From NCBI GenBank assembly GCA_023406895.1, contig JAEXTV010000021.1:304279-368278 (forward strand): DNA of 64,000 nt. The letters run 5' to 3'. The position numbers and the translations under genes are program-made. The DNA is from Bacillota bacterium. Lineage in GTDB: Bacteria > Bacillota > Clostridia > Christensenellales > SZUA-584. Below the pieces are notes generated by a model. That model was given only the letters and a program-made list of their open reading frames with translations. It had not been told where the DNA came from and searched no databases. Each line of letters starts with the position of its first letter. Position 1 is the first letter of the stretch. Shown piece by piece: positions 16,478-26,083 of the stretch.

Positions 16478-17689
16478 CTACATCATACGTTCAAGCGTTT
16501 GCTTGATCTGTTTAATAAACGCCTCGGTGCTGACCTTATCCTTATTCTCGAGCTCACTCAAAAGGTAAAGATCTCCCGTCATAACGCCCTGTTCTATGGT
16601 GGCGATGGATGCGGCCTCCAGCTTTTCAGCAAATGTCACAAGATCATCATTGCCGTCAATCTCGCCGCGCTTTTTAAGCGCGCCTGTCCATGCAAACAGC
16701 GTCGCCATGCAGTTGGTCGAGGTCTCTTTTCCTTCAAGATGTTTGTAATAATGGCGTGTGACCGTACCGTGCGCCGCCTCATACTCATAATAGCCCTGCG
16801 GTGAAACGAGCACCGATGTCATCATGGCAAGGCTGCCGTATGCCGTCGCGACCATATCAGACATCACGTCTCCGTCATAATTCATGCATGCCCAGATAAA
16901 CCCGCCTTCGCTGCGGATCACGCGCGCCACAGCGTCGTCAATCAACGTATAGAAATATTCGATACCCGCTTTTTCAAATTGATCTTTATATACCGTTTCA
17001 TAAATCTCAGCGAAAATATCTTTGAACCGGTGATGGTATTTTTTCGATATCGTGTCCTTTGTGGCAAACCAGAGATCCTGCTTTATATCAAGCGCATAGT
17101 TAAAGCAGCTTTTAGCAAAGCTTTCAATCGAGCTGGATGTGTTGTACATACCACGCACCACACCACCCGATTCATTAAACTCTGCGATCGTAAGCCTTTC
17201 TTCCGACCCGTCCGCGCGTGTAATCACCACTTCGGCTTTTCCGGGCCCGTCCACCACGCATTCCTGAGCGTTGTATATATCACCGAACGCATGTCTTGCG
17301 ATGGTAATCGGTTGGTTCCACGTCTTGACTGACGGTGAAATCCCTTTTACGATAATGGGCGTTCTGAATACGGTACCGTCCAGCACCTCACGAATGGTCC
17401 CATTCGGGCTCTTCCACATTTTCTTTAAGTTGTATTCCTCAACGCGCTGCGCATTCGGTGTAATCGTCGCGCACTTGACGCCGACGCCATATTTTTTTAT
17501 CGCCAGTGCCGATTCCATCGTCACACTGTCTTGCGTCGCATCACGTTCGATGAGCCCGAGGTCGTAATACTCCGTGTTCAACTCCACGTAAGGTTCAATA
17601 AGATAATCTTTGATCATTTTCCACATGATCCGCGTCATCTCATCGCCATCCATTTCCACAAGAGGAACCGGCATTTTTATCTTTGTCAT
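16478..17689 (-). CDS. icd: NADP-dependent isocitrate dehydrogenase
   Basis: 403 aa enzyme of the eukaryote-like/Thermotoga-type (type II) family, oxidising isocitrate to 2-oxoglutarate and CO2. The N-terminus VPLVEMDGDEMTRIMW is characteristic. TPNAQRVEEYNLKKMWKSPN carries substrate residues, YDGDVMSDMVATAYGSLAMM the metal aspartates, and HGTVTRHYYKH the Arg-His pair that contacts the 2'-phosphate of NADP. No other TCA gene is adjacent. In an anaerobe it likely supplies 2-oxoglutarate for glutamate synthesis. Confidence 0.96.
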   Translation of the reverse strand: MTKIKMPVPLVEMDGDEMTRIMWKMIKDYLIEPYVELNTEYYDLGLIERDATQDSVTMESALAIKKYGVGVKCATITPNAQRVEEYNLKKMWKSPNGTIREVLDGTVFRTPIIVKGISPSVKTWNQPITIARHAFGDIYNAQECVVDGPGKAEVVITRADGSEERLTIAEFNESGGVVRGMYNTSSSIESFAKSCFNYALDIKQDLWFATKDTISKKYHHRFKDIFAEIYETVYKDQFEKAGIEYFYTLIDDAVARVIRSEGGFIWACMNYDGDVMSDMVATAYGSLAMMTSVLVSPQGYYEYEAAHGTVTRHYYKHLEGKETSTNCMATLFAWTGALKKRGEIDGNDDLVTFAEKLEAASIATIEQGVMTGDLYLLSELENKDKVSTEAFIKQIKQTLERMM

Positions 17690-17863
17690 TGAAAGCTCCT
17701 TTTATATATAAACTCCATAATCAACACACACATGCATATCATTTTACTTGACAGGCACGAAAAACTCAAGCCATTAATGCAATTATACCATGTGCCGCGG
17801 TATGCTAAACAACACAAAAAGGAACGCTCGTGCGCGTGGCGAGAGCGCTCCCCTTCAATTGTG

Positions 17864-19399
17864 CTATTTTTCAATAAGAGAGCTGCCCGTCATTTCTGAC
17901 GGCTTTTCAATACCCATCATATCGAGCAGCGTGGGCGCGAGATCCGCGAGACGGCCACCAGACTTGAGTTTGGAATTCTTATACCGTTCACCCACCAATA
18001 TCAATGGAACAGGGTTTGTGGTATGAGCGGTAAAAGGCCCGCCGTTCTCGTCATACATCTTCTCGGAATTGCCATGATCAGCCGTGATCAGTACGTCTCC
18101 GCCCATTTTAAGTATCGCGGCAACAACTTTGCTGGCACATGCGTCCACAGCTGTCACAGCCTTCACAGCTGCCTCCAGCACGCCGGTGTGCCCAACCATA
18201 TCGGGGTTGGCGAAGTTCAATATCATCACATCATATTCGCCCGATTCGATATGTTTCACAGCTTCGTCCGCCACTTCGTACGCGCTCATCTCCGGCTTTA
18301 AATCGTAAGTCGCCACCTTGGGAGACGGTATCAGAAAACGGTCCTCTCCCTCATTGGGCTTTTCCACCCCGCCGTTGAAGAAAAACGTGACATGGGCATA
18401 TTTTTCCGTTTCGGCGATTCGAAACTGGCGTTTTCCGTTTTTCGCCAAGTATTCGCCCAATGTGTTTTCAAGCGACTGAGGCTTATAGGCCACAGACACA
18501 TTTTCGAACGTCTTGTCATACTGTGTCAGGCAAACATAGTGAACGTCAAAATAGTCTCTTTCAAATCCGCTGAAATCTTTGTCAATAAACGTCCGTGTGA
18601 TTTCACGCGCTCTGTCCGGGCGGAAATTGAAAAATATAATGGAATCTCCCGCGCCGATTGTGGCCACAGGTTCTGAGCCGTTCATGATGACCGTGGGCTT
18701 CACGAATTCATCCATTTCGCCTTTGTCATAGCTTTGACGCATCGCCTGCACAGCCGAGTCCGCATGCAGCCCTTCACCGTTTACCATCGCAGTATAGGCC
18801 TTTTGCACGCGTTCAAAGCGGTTGTCGCGATCCATCGCATAGTAGCGGCCCATCACCGTCGTAATCTGACCGATACCGATCTCTTTGATTTTTGCCTCAA
18901 GCTCCTCGATAAAGCCAAGCCCGCTGTCCGGCGGCACATCACGCCCGTCCATAAAGCAATGGATATACACGTTGTCGAGCCCACGCTGTTTGGCCATTTT
19001 AAGCAGCGCGTACAGATGCTCGTTATGGCTGTGGACACCGCCATCGGAAACAAGGCCGTATGCATGGAGCTTCTTCCCGTCTTTCTTAGCGTTTTCCATC
19101 GCCTCAATAAACTCAGGCTTCTTAAAGAAACCGCCGTCTTCAATATCCTTTGTGATGCGGGTGAGCTCCTGATAGACGATACGCCCCGCGCCGATATTCA
19201 AATGCCCGACTTCCGAATTACCCATCTGTCCGGTCGGCAGTCCAACATCCATACCTGACGCGCCCACCAGCGTGTGCGGATATTCTTTTTTTAACCCCAT
19301 TACAAACGGAATGCCAGCGACTCTGATGGCGTTGCCATTACTGGATTCGCTATAGCCAAATCCGTCCAATATCATTAAAGCTGTCAGTTTTTTGCTCAT
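17864..19399 (-). CDS. gpmI: 2,3-bisphosphoglycerate-independent phosphoglycerate mutase
   Basis: 511 aa, interconverts 3- and 2-phosphoglycerate. Alkaline-phosphatase fold with two Mn ions. The active-site serine is S62 in QMGNSEVGH, D12 lies in LDGFG, and the second metal site motifs include HCFMDGRDVPPDSG, NFANPDMVGHTG and ITADHGNSEKM. It lies 11 bp after tpiA and is the last gene of pgk-tpiA-gpmI. Confidence 0.97.
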   Translation of the reverse strand: MSKKLTALMILDGFGYSESSNGNAIRVAGIPFVMGLKKEYPHTLVGASGMDVGLPTGQMGNSEVGHLNIGAGRIVYQELTRITKDIEDGGFFKKPEFIEAMENAKKDGKKLHAYGLVSDGGVHSHNEHLYALLKMAKQRGLDNVYIHCFMDGRDVPPDSGLGFIEELEAKIKEIGIGQITTVMGRYYAMDRDNRFERVQKAYTAMVNGEGLHADSAVQAMRQSYDKGEMDEFVKPTVIMNGSEPVATIGAGDSIIFFNFRPDRAREITRTFIDKDFSGFERDYFDVHYVCLTQYDKTFENVSVAYKPQSLENTLGEYLAKNGKRQFRIAETEKYAHVTFFFNGGVEKPNEGEDRFLIPSPKVATYDLKPEMSAYEVADEAVKHIESGEYDVMILNFANPDMVGHTGVLEAAVKAVTAVDACASKVVAAILKMGGDVLITADHGNSEKMYDENGGPFTAHTTNPVPLILVGERYKNSKLKSGGRLADLAPTLLDMMGIEKPSEMTGSSLIEK

Positions 19400-19410
19400 A
19401 TTATTCTCAC

Positions 19411-20160
19411 TTAGAATTTAACGATTCCGGCAAAATCCTCAGCCTTCAATGCAGCGCCGCCGATGAGTCCGCCGTCGATTTCGGGCTTCGCCATCAGTTC
19501 AGACGCGTTGGAGGGCTTCATGCTGCCGCCGTACTGGATGCGCACGCTCTGTGCGCAGCTTTCGCCATACACCGCTTTCACAGCGCCGCGAATCGCACCG
19601 ATCGTCTCATTGGCATCGTCAGCCGTGGCTGTTTTGCCTGTGCCAATGGCCCATATGGGTTCATAAGCAATCACAACACCCGCAACCTGTTCTGCGCTGA
19701 GCCCGAGCAAAGCGAGCTTCGTCTGCTTGCACACGATTTCGGATGTGATACCCGCTTCTCTTTCCTCAAGCGTTTCACCCACGCATATGATTGGAACGAG
19801 GCCCGCCTCAAGCGCCACTTTTGTTTTCTTATTAACGCCTTCATCCGTCTCTCCGAAATACTGGCGTCTCTCAGAATGGCCGAGAATAACATATTTTACA
19901 CCGAACGCGAGCAGCATGTCTGCCGAGATTTCACCCGTATAAGCACCGCTTTTTTCAAAATGCATATTCTGAGCGCCCAGCTTAATGTTGGAGCCCGCAA
20001 GCGCCTGCGCGGCCGTCGCCAGATTCACAAATGTCGGGCAGACGACGATATCCACATCCTTCACATCGCCGACCAACGGCTTAAGCCCTTCTATAAGCGC
20101 TTTTGTTTCCTCGGCTGTCTTGTTCATTTTCCAGTTTCCGGCGATAATCGGTTTTCTCAT
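19411..20160 (-). CDS. tpiA: Triosephosphate isomerase
   Basis: 249 aa TIM barrel, interconverting dihydroxyacetone phosphate and glyceraldehyde 3-phosphate. Catalytic residues are visible: K11 in GNWKMNK, H95 in ILGHSERR and E167 in AYEPIWAIGTGK; the loop-6 WAIGTGKTA is intact. It sits between pgk and gpmI; an intergenic hairpin with a T-run separates it from pgk, so its level may be tuned by partial termination. Confidence 0.98.
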   Translation of the reverse strand: MRKPIIAGNWKMNKTAEETKALIEGLKPLVGDVKDVDIVVCPTFVNLATAAQALAGSNIKLGAQNMHFEKSGAYTGEISADMLLAFGVKYVILGHSERRQYFGETDEGVNKKTKVALEAGLVPIICVGETLEEREAGITSEIVCKQTKLALLGLSAEQVAGVVIAYEPIWAIGTGKTATADDANETIGAIRGAVKAVYGESCAQSVRIQYGGSMKPSNASELMAKPEIDGGLIGGAALKAEDFAGIVKF

Positions 20161-20193
20161 GTGTTAATCCTCCCAGTCAATTTATTAATCTTT

Positions 20194-20225
20194 AAAAAAG
20201 GGTTACCCCAAAGAGAGTAACCCTT
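20194..20225 (-). terminator. Terminator-like hairpin between pgk and tpiA
   Basis: AAGGGTTAC pairs perfectly with GTAACCCTT, followed by a T-run on the minus strand. It lies inside what is otherwise a glycolytic operon, so partial read-through is expected. Confidence 0.75.
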
Positions 20226-20248
20226 CATGATGACTTGTTTATACTCTC

Positions 20249-21433
20249 TTATTTATCCTGGAGCGCCGCCACGCCGGGCAGTTCCTTGCCTTCAAGGAAC
20301 TCAAGGCTTGCGCCGCCGCCGGTTGAGATGTGCGTCATCGCATCGGCGTAGCCAAAAATCTTCACAGCCGCCGCGCTGTCGCCGCCGCCGATAATGGTGA
20401 CTGCTTCAGACTCAGCCATAGCTTTTGCCACAGCTTTTGTGCCCTCCGCAAACGCTTCCATTTCGAACACACCCATCGGGCCGTTCCAAACAACAGTTTT
20501 TGCGGTGCGGATTTTATCGGCATACAACATGCGTGTGGCAGGTCCGATATCAAGGCCCATCCATCCTGCTGACATTTGTTCAACGGGAACAACCTGTGTT
20601 TTCGCATTGGCATCAAACTTATCGGCCTCAATCGCGTCCACAGGCAGGAACATATCCACGCCTTTTTGTTCCGCTTTTTTAAGCAGATTCAGAGAAAGCT
20701 CAAGGCTCTCCTCATCCACGAGAGAATCGCCAACTTCATAGCCCTTCGCCTTTAAAAATGTATAAGCCATGCCGCCGCCGATGATAATGGCATCGACCTT
20801 GTTAATCAGGTTGTCGATGACACCGATTTTGTCCGCAACTTTTGCGCCGCCCAAAATAGCCACAAACGGGCGAACCGGGTTATCCAGCGCATTGCCGAGG
20901 AAATCCAGCTCTTTTCCGATTAAAAAGCCTGCCACGGCGGGGATATAAGCCGCCACGCCGGCCGTGGACGCGTGCGCCCTGTGGCATGTGCCAAACGCAT
21001 CGCTGACAAAGATATCGGCATAGGAAGCCAGCTGCTTTGCAAATTCAGGGTCGTTTTTCGTTTCTTCTTTATGGAACCGGACGTTTTCGAGAAGGACAAC
21101 TTCGCCTTCCTGAATGTTTTCGACTGCCGCATGAGCTTCCCGCCCGATCACATCAGCCGCAAACACGATTTTACGTCCCAACAGCTTTTCGAGACGCAGC
21201 GCAACAGGGGCCAATGAGAATTCCGGTTTGAACTCGCCCTTGGGACGTCCCAGATGCGAACAGAGAATCACCTTCGCGTTTTCGCCGATCAGGTACTCGA
21301 TTGTGGGGAGTGCCGCCACGATTCTTGTATCATCGGTGACTTCCATTTTTTCATTGAGAGGCACATTGAAATCCACTCTGACAAGAACTCTTTTCCCGCG
21401 GACATCAATGTCTTTGACTGTTTTTTTGTTCAT
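20249..21433 (-). CDS. pgk: Phosphoglycerate kinase
   Basis: 394 aa two-domain kinase producing ATP and 3-phosphoglycerate. N-terminal substrate motif VLVRVDFNVPLN (about 17-27), the catalytic and hinge segments GRPKGEFKPEFSLAPVA and WNGPMGVFEM, and the C-terminal nucleotide loop IIGGGDSAAAV. First gene of the pgk-tpiA-gpmI cluster; the usual gap gene is not upstream. Confidence 0.98.
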   Translation of the reverse strand: MNKKTVKDIDVRGKRVLVRVDFNVPLNEKMEVTDDTRIVAALPTIEYLIGENAKVILCSHLGRPKGEFKPEFSLAPVALRLEKLLGRKIVFAADVIGREAHAAVENIQEGEVVLLENVRFHKEETKNDPEFAKQLASYADIFVSDAFGTCHRAHASTAGVAAYIPAVAGFLIGKELDFLGNALDNPVRPFVAILGGAKVADKIGVIDNLINKVDAIIIGGGMAYTFLKAKGYEVGDSLVDEESLELSLNLLKKAEQKGVDMFLPVDAIEADKFDANAKTQVVPVEQMSAGWMGLDIGPATRMLYADKIRTAKTVVWNGPMGVFEMEAFAEGTKAVAKAMAESEAVTIIGGGDSAAAVKIFGYADAMTHISTGGGASLEFLEGKELPGVAALQDK

Positions 21434-21576
21434 ATATGGCTCCTTTTATGCAAATATGCTGATACTCAAAGAGTATAATTATCTCGGATAATTTTATTCG
21501 AAAAGATTTCAAAAAGCAAGAAAAAGTTATCTTTTTCACAAGCCTATTCGGAATGTGTTGCGTTAATGGCCGTATT

Positions 21577-22041
21577 TTATAACATATCAGGAAAGCCCCA
21601 CTGGCGCAGCGCTTCATAGACCACAATGCTCACGGAGTTCGACAGATTGAGAGACCGAAGGCCTTCTTTCATCGGAATACGAATGCTCCGCTGCGGATTC
21701 GAAAATATCAGCGGCTCCGGCAGCCCTTTTGTTTCCTTGCCGAACAGCAAGTAGCATCCGTCTTCATAATTCACCTCATGATAGCAGCGTTTGGCCTTTG
21801 TTGAGCAATAATAGTAAAGACCGCCGTTCGTGGCCGCAAAAAAGTCATTCAAGTTTTTATGCACGATGACATTCAGGTGCGGCCAGTAATCTAGCCCGGC
21901 GCGCTTGAGCTGCTTATCGTCAATACAAAAGCCGAGCTGCTCCACAAGATGCAGCTGTGCGCCCGTCACCGCGCATGTCCGGGCGATATTTCCGGTGTTC
22001 GCCGGAATTTCTGGTTCCACCAATACGATATTTAAACGCAT
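21577..22041 (-). CDS. trmL: tRNA (cytidine(34)-2'-O)-methyltransferase
   Basis: 154 aa SPOUT-family methyltransferase that 2'-O-methylates the wobble base of tRNA-Leu isoacceptors. The family motifs are clear: VLVEPEIPANTGNIARTC at the N-terminus, LFGKETKGLPEPL in the middle and the knot motif RSLNLSNSVSIVVYEALRQ near the C-terminus. It precedes pgk, with about 140 bp between them. Confidence 0.95.
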   Translation of the reverse strand: MRLNIVLVEPEIPANTGNIARTCAVTGAQLHLVEQLGFCIDDKQLKRAGLDYWPHLNVIVHKNLNDFFAATNGGLYYYCSTKAKRCYHEVNYEDGCYLLFGKETKGLPEPLIFSNPQRSIRIPMKEGLRSLNLSNSVSIVVYEALRQWGFPDML

Positions 22042-22579
22042 TCTTTGCTCCTGCTGATAATAATACCGTCATATTATACATAATGTCAGAGTGAGAGGCA
22101 ATGATCAGCCCCATGTAAAAAACCTATCAGGCTGCTGACAAAGTCAATTACCGTTATTGATATCTGATAGTCACTCATCCGCTCATACAGTCTATTTCAT
22201 AGTGAGGCGTCAAGTGACGACTGCGCCAGTTATAAGTTTGACGGCTAATCTTTTCGTTTCATGTGATGCGCCAGCGCTTTATTGATTTGGAGTGAAGCGC
22301 AAGCGATCGGGCTGCGGAGTGGCATGCAAGACAGGGTGAGGTTTTTCATCAAGCTGACATTTTTAATGAAAACCTATTGGGCTTCTCAGTCTGCCCCACT
22401 CGGGTATCGTTAATGGACTTGCAGGAATGAGAATGCGGCTCAAAATAACGGAAGAAATGATCGATTCTATAATGTTTTTCTCCCGGTTACCTATCGGTGA
22501 CAGCTAAAGCCGACATCAGCGCAAGCCATGACAAGAGGTTTAATGACGCTCTGCGGCACCATTTAAAAACAGGTGCATA
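22042..22579. other. Intergenic region with decayed-looking sequence
   Basis: About 540 bp without a convincing gene. A hairpin AGGTTTTTCAT / ATGAAAACCT lies around 22340-22380. A 24-codon frame at 22433-22507 has an RBS-like AGGA and ends in IDSIMFFSRLPIGDS, which faintly recalls the N-terminus of cobalamin synthase CobS. It is too short to call. Confidence 0.4.
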
Positions 22580-22608
22580 TTGGCAATACGTTTTATTTAT
22601 AATATAAT
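22580..22608 (+). promoter_or_regulatory. Promoter of the flippase-mazG operon
   Basis: TTGGCA (22580-22585), 17-bp spacer, TATAAT (22603-22608), about 50 bp ahead of the start codon. Confidence 0.72.
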
Positions 22609-22657
22609 GCTTAAATCTTCTAAGACCTGTGAAAAAAAATGATCGAACGGAGATACC

Positions 22658-24286
22658 ATGTCTGAAGGACAGAAAAGTTTTGTAAAAGGCGCGGCTATAC
22701 TCGGCTTCGCAGGATTGATCGTCAAGGTTTTAGGTGCCGCATTTCGCATCCCGCTGACCAATATTGTCGGCGCGGACGGCATGGCGAACTATCAGGTCGC
22801 CTATCCGATCTACGCAGCTCTGGTCGTTATATCCACGGCAGGTCTGCCTGCGGCCATCTCCAAGCTCGTTTCCGAGCGTGTGACGCTCGGCGATTACCGC
22901 GGCGCGCACCATGTATTTCAAACCGCCTTTAAGCTGCTCGTGTTTATCGGCGTTATATCCACCGTAATGATGTACGCGCTGTCCGGCGTGCTCGCGAATG
23001 CCGCGCAAATCCCGTCCGCGAGGCTTTCCCTCATCATGATCGCACCGTCGCTTTTCTTTGTCTCCATACTTTCGGCTTATAGGGGCTATTTTCAGGGGCT
23101 GCAAATGATGTCGCCCACGGCGGTCACACAGGTTATTGAACAGGCCGTTAAGTTTGGTGCCGGATTATATTTTGCATGGCTTTGGTTTCCAAGAGGCGAA
23201 GCTTTTGGTGCCGCAGGCGCACTGCTCGGCGTCACGGTTTCCGAAGTCTGCGCCCTAGCGCTGATTATTTTGATGTACAGCCGTAAAAAGAAACGCTTCC
23301 AGCAGAATCGCACCCCGGAAAGAGGCTTCGCTATCATTTCCGGACGCTCGACCATGCGAGACCTGCTTTACACAGCTGTTCCCGTCACGATTGGCGCCTG
23401 TCTGATGCCTATTGTCAATTTTCTTGATACGCTTATCGTCACAAACACGATGGCCAATATCGATTATTCCGCGTTTAACCCGCTCACACCCAAAACGAGT
23501 TTCGGTGTGCTGACCGGGTCCGTCAATCCGCTGATTAACATGCCCGCCGTGCTGTCGCTCGCGCTCTGCATGAGCCTTGTGCCCGCCATTTCGGAAGCGC
23601 GTGCGCAAAAAAGCCCAGCGCTTGTAAGCGCCCGTTCGGCGATGGGCTTCAAGCTTTCCCTGCTTATCGGCCTCCCGTGCGCAGTCGGTATGTTCATCCT
23701 GGCCGGGCCCATCATTTCGCTGCTGTATTCAAAGGGTCTTGAGCCCGATGAACTTATGGTTGGCACGCAGCTGCTGCAGACACTGTCGGTCGGCGTGTTG
23801 TTTCTCACGTTGCTGCAATCGATGACGGGCGTGCTTCAGGGTGCCGGGCACCCCGGCATCCCTCTTTTCAGTCTTGCCCTTGGCGCAATTGTAAAAATTG
23901 TTATCAGCATCTTGCTGATACGCGTTCCTTCGATTAATATTAACGGAGCGGCGATCGGCACTGCAGCCTGCTACGGCATCGCCGCGCTGCTCAACGTGGG
24001 CTTTGTTTTAAAGCACACACGGCCGTCAATCAAGCCGGTTTCGGGCATATTGATGCCCTTGCTGTCCACGGTCGTGATGGGCGCGGTGGTTTTCCTGTTG
24101 TATAATGAGGCAGCCCCTTCGCTTGGCAGCACAAAAGCCGCGCTGATCAGTATCGCAGCCGCCGTAATTGTGTATGTGGTGATGCTGTTTTTAACACGGA
24201 CGATCAGAAAAGAAGACATGGAATTTATCCCCGGCGGCGTGCGCGTTACGCGTTTTATGAAAAGACTGGGGTTTTGGGAGGACTGA
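22658..24286 (+). CDS. Polysaccharide/lipid flippase, SpoVB-MurJ-like (YabM type)
   Basis: 542 aa integral membrane protein of the MOP superfamily (oligosaccharide flippase/MATE fold), with about 14 membrane segments. The N-terminal block (FVKGAAILGFAGLIVKVLGA, then FRIPLTNIVGADGMANYQVA) and the region around residue 250 (TAVPVTIGACLMPIVNFLDT) are typical of the SpoVB/YtgP/YabM group, which moves lipid-linked cell-wall precursors. It is followed two bases later by mazG, the same order as yabM-yabN in Bacillus subtilis, so YabM is the best counterpart. SpoVB, YabM and MurJ-type roles cannot be separated from sequence alone. RBS CGGAG. Confidence 0.85.
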   Translation: MSEGQKSFVKGAAILGFAGLIVKVLGAAFRIPLTNIVGADGMANYQVAYPIYAALVVISTAGLPAAISKLVSERVTLGDYRGAHHVFQTAFKLLVFIGVISTVMMYALSGVLANAAQIPSARLSLIMIAPSLFFVSILSAYRGYFQGLQMMSPTAVTQVIEQAVKFGAGLYFAWLWFPRGEAFGAAGALLGVTVSEVCALALIILMYSRKKKRFQQNRTPERGFAIISGRSTMRDLLYTAVPVTIGACLMPIVNFLDTLIVTNTMANIDYSAFNPLTPKTSFGVLTGSVNPLINMPAVLSLALCMSLVPAISEARAQKSPALVSARSAMGFKLSLLIGLPCAVGMFILAGPIISLLYSKGLEPDELMVGTQLLQTLSVGVLFLTLLQSMTGVLQGAGHPGIPLFSLALGAIVKIVISILLIRVPSININGAAIGTAACYGIAALLNVGFVLKHTRPSIKPVSGILMPLLSTVVMGAVVFLLYNEAAPSLGSTKAALISIAAAVIVYVVMLFLTRTIRKEDMEFIPGGVRVTRFMKRLGFWED

Positions 24287-24287
24287 C

Positions 24288-25703
24288 ATGCATCTGACGA
24301 TAGCCAGCATGAATGCGCTCGGGCATATCCACGAGGATGTGCTGGATGCAGCGCGTCATGCGGATCAGGTTATATTACAAACGAAAATTGGACATACTCT
24401 GGGCGATGCGGGAATTGCTTTTGAAACGCTCGACGATTTGTATGAGACGGCTGATGATTTTGATGAGCTCGCGGGGCTTGCCTGCGACAAGCTGCTTCGC
24501 GGCCATACGCTTTTCATCGTGCTTGGCGATATCTGCCGCAATACCATCGCGGCAAATGCCGTGAACCGCGCCAAAGAAGCCGGCGGCACCGTCAGCGTGA
24601 TTCCGGACGGAAACCCTGCACTTTGTGCGGCATTCGCGGCTGGCGTCGCCGATGGTTTAAACGGCGTTCTGTCATTCAGTGCCTCATCATTCACTCAGGT
24701 TTGGGACACAAATGCGGTTGTCATCATCGATGAAATTGATACAAGGCTGAAGGCTTCGGAGATAAAACTGCAGTTATCACGTGTTTATGATGATGAACAC
24801 AAGGTGTTTCTTACGGATATCAGAAGCCTAATTGGGAAAATAATTCCACTTTGTATGCTTGACGCGGAGCCTTCATACGGTTATTATACTAGCGTGGCAG
24901 TACTTTCCTGCTCATTGCAGAACAAGAAACGCTACACGTTCGCCGATCTTGTGTCGGTGATGGAGCGGCTCCGCTCTCGCAATGGCTGCCCTTGGGACAA
25001 GGAGCAGACGCATCAAAGCCTCAAACGTTATCTTGTGGAAGAGAGCTACGAAGTGCTCGAAGCCATTGACGACGACGATATGGACGCTTTGTACGATGAG
25101 CTTGGCGATGTGCTGCTGCAGGTGGTGTTTCATGCCCGTATTGCGCAGCAGCAGGGCGAATTCGATATTGCCGATGTGACAACGGCCATCTGTGCAAAAA
25201 TGATCTCCCGTCACACACATATTTTCGGAAACGCTGTTGCAAAATCGCCCGATGAGGTTATTAATAACTGGGAAGTCATTAAAAAGGGCGAAAAGGGCCA
25301 GCAAACGCAAACCGAGGTATTGCAAGGCGTACCAAAGAGCATGCCCGCTCTGATGCGAAGCGGCAAAGTGCAGCATAAGGCCGCTCATGTCGGGTTTGAT
25401 TTTACCGATGTTTCTCAGGCATTTGACAAATTGTTTGAAGAAATCGAAGAAGTCCGTCAAAGCAGCGAAGGCCGCGCACTGGCGGATGAATGCGGCGATT
25501 TGCTCTTCTCCGCTGTGAACGTGGTGCGGCTGCTGGGCATTGAGCCGGAAACGGCGCTCCAAAAGGCGACAGACAAATTTATTTCTCGTTTTGAGGTCGT
25601 TGAAAAACTCGCCGCTGAAGAAAATGTGGACATGCACAGCTGCGGCATAAAAAAGCTCGATGAGCTTTGGGATAAAGCTAAACTGCAGATTGGCGGGAAT
25701 TGA
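24288..25703 (+). CDS. mazG: MazG nucleoside triphosphate pyrophosphohydrolase with N-terminal methylase-like domain (YabN type)
   Basis: 471 aa fusion. Residues 1-210 correspond to a tetrapyrrole-methylase-like domain, but the usual glycine-rich SAM motif is absent (it begins LTIASMNALGHIHEDVLDAA), so this half is probably not catalytic. Residues 217-471 hold two MazG repeats. The first has the metal motif EESYEVLEA (E251, E252, E255) with DELGDVLLQ (E271, D274); the second has EIEEVRQ and DECGDLLFS. MazG hydrolyses non-canonical or excess NTPs. Located directly after the flippase gene, as in the yabM-yabN order, with HU following. Confidence 0.92.
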   Translation: MHLTIASMNALGHIHEDVLDAARHADQVILQTKIGHTLGDAGIAFETLDDLYETADDFDELAGLACDKLLRGHTLFIVLGDICRNTIAANAVNRAKEAGGTVSVIPDGNPALCAAFAAGVADGLNGVLSFSASSFTQVWDTNAVVIIDEIDTRLKASEIKLQLSRVYDDEHKVFLTDIRSLIGKIIPLCMLDAEPSYGYYTSVAVLSCSLQNKKRYTFADLVSVMERLRSRNGCPWDKEQTHQSLKRYLVEESYEVLEAIDDDDMDALYDELGDVLLQVVFHARIAQQQGEFDIADVTTAICAKMISRHTHIFGNAVAKSPDEVINNWEVIKKGEKGQQTQTEVLQGVPKSMPALMRSGKVQHKAAHVGFDFTDVSQAFDKLFEEIEEVRQSSEGRALADECGDLLFSAVNVVRLLGIEPETALQKATDKFISRFEVVEKLAAEENVDMHSCGIKKLDELWDKAKLQIGGN

Positions 25704-25764
25704 TTTCTCATCAATCTGAAAGGGACACATAAACCTTAAATTAATTTACCAGGAGGATTAAGTC

Positions 25765-26040
25765 ATGAACAAAACCGAATTAATTGAAGCCGTTGCCCAA
25801 AAATCCAGCCTCACAAAGAAAGACACGGACGCTTGCCTTTCTGCTCTGATCGGCGTCATTACCGATGCTCTGAACAAAGGAGACAAAGTCCAGTGGACAG
25901 GCTTCGGGTCCTTTGAATTAAGGGAGAGAGCCGCCAGAAAGGGTGTCAATCCGGCTACCGGCGCTCAGATCGATATCGCCGCTTCGAGTGCACCGGCTTT
26001 CAAACCCGGCAAAGCTTTCAAAGACGCGGTAAGCAAATAA
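25765..26040 (+). CDS. hup: HU family DNA-binding protein
   Basis: 91 aa histone-like protein. N-terminal dimerisation helices (MNKTELIEAVAQKSSLTKKD), then VQWTGFGSFELRERAARKG and the DNA-clasping arm with NPATGAQIDIAASSAPAFKP. Basic C-terminus GKAFKDAVSK. It follows mazG by 61 bp with a strong AGGAGG and is closed by a terminator. In many Clostridia hup in this position is followed by rqcP and yabP; here those do not follow. Confidence 0.97.
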   Translation: MNKTELIEAVAQKSSLTKKDTDACLSALIGVITDALNKGDKVQWTGFGSFELRERAARKGVNPATGAQIDIAASSAPAFKPGKAFKDAVSK

Positions 26041-26053
26041 AAAATGTTCAAAA

Positions 26054-26083
26054 AATAGCAGAGTATCACACTCTGCTATTTTT
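26054..26083 (+). terminator. Terminator after hup
   Basis: Perfect 11-bp stem AATAGCAGAGT / ACTCTGCTATT with a 5-base loop and T-run. Confidence 0.9.

Noticed and set aside
22433..22507. Short RBS-preceded frame resembling the start of CobS
   Set aside because: Only 24 codons; similarity rests on a hydrophobic FFSRLPIGD stretch that could be chance. Mentioned only in the intergenic note.
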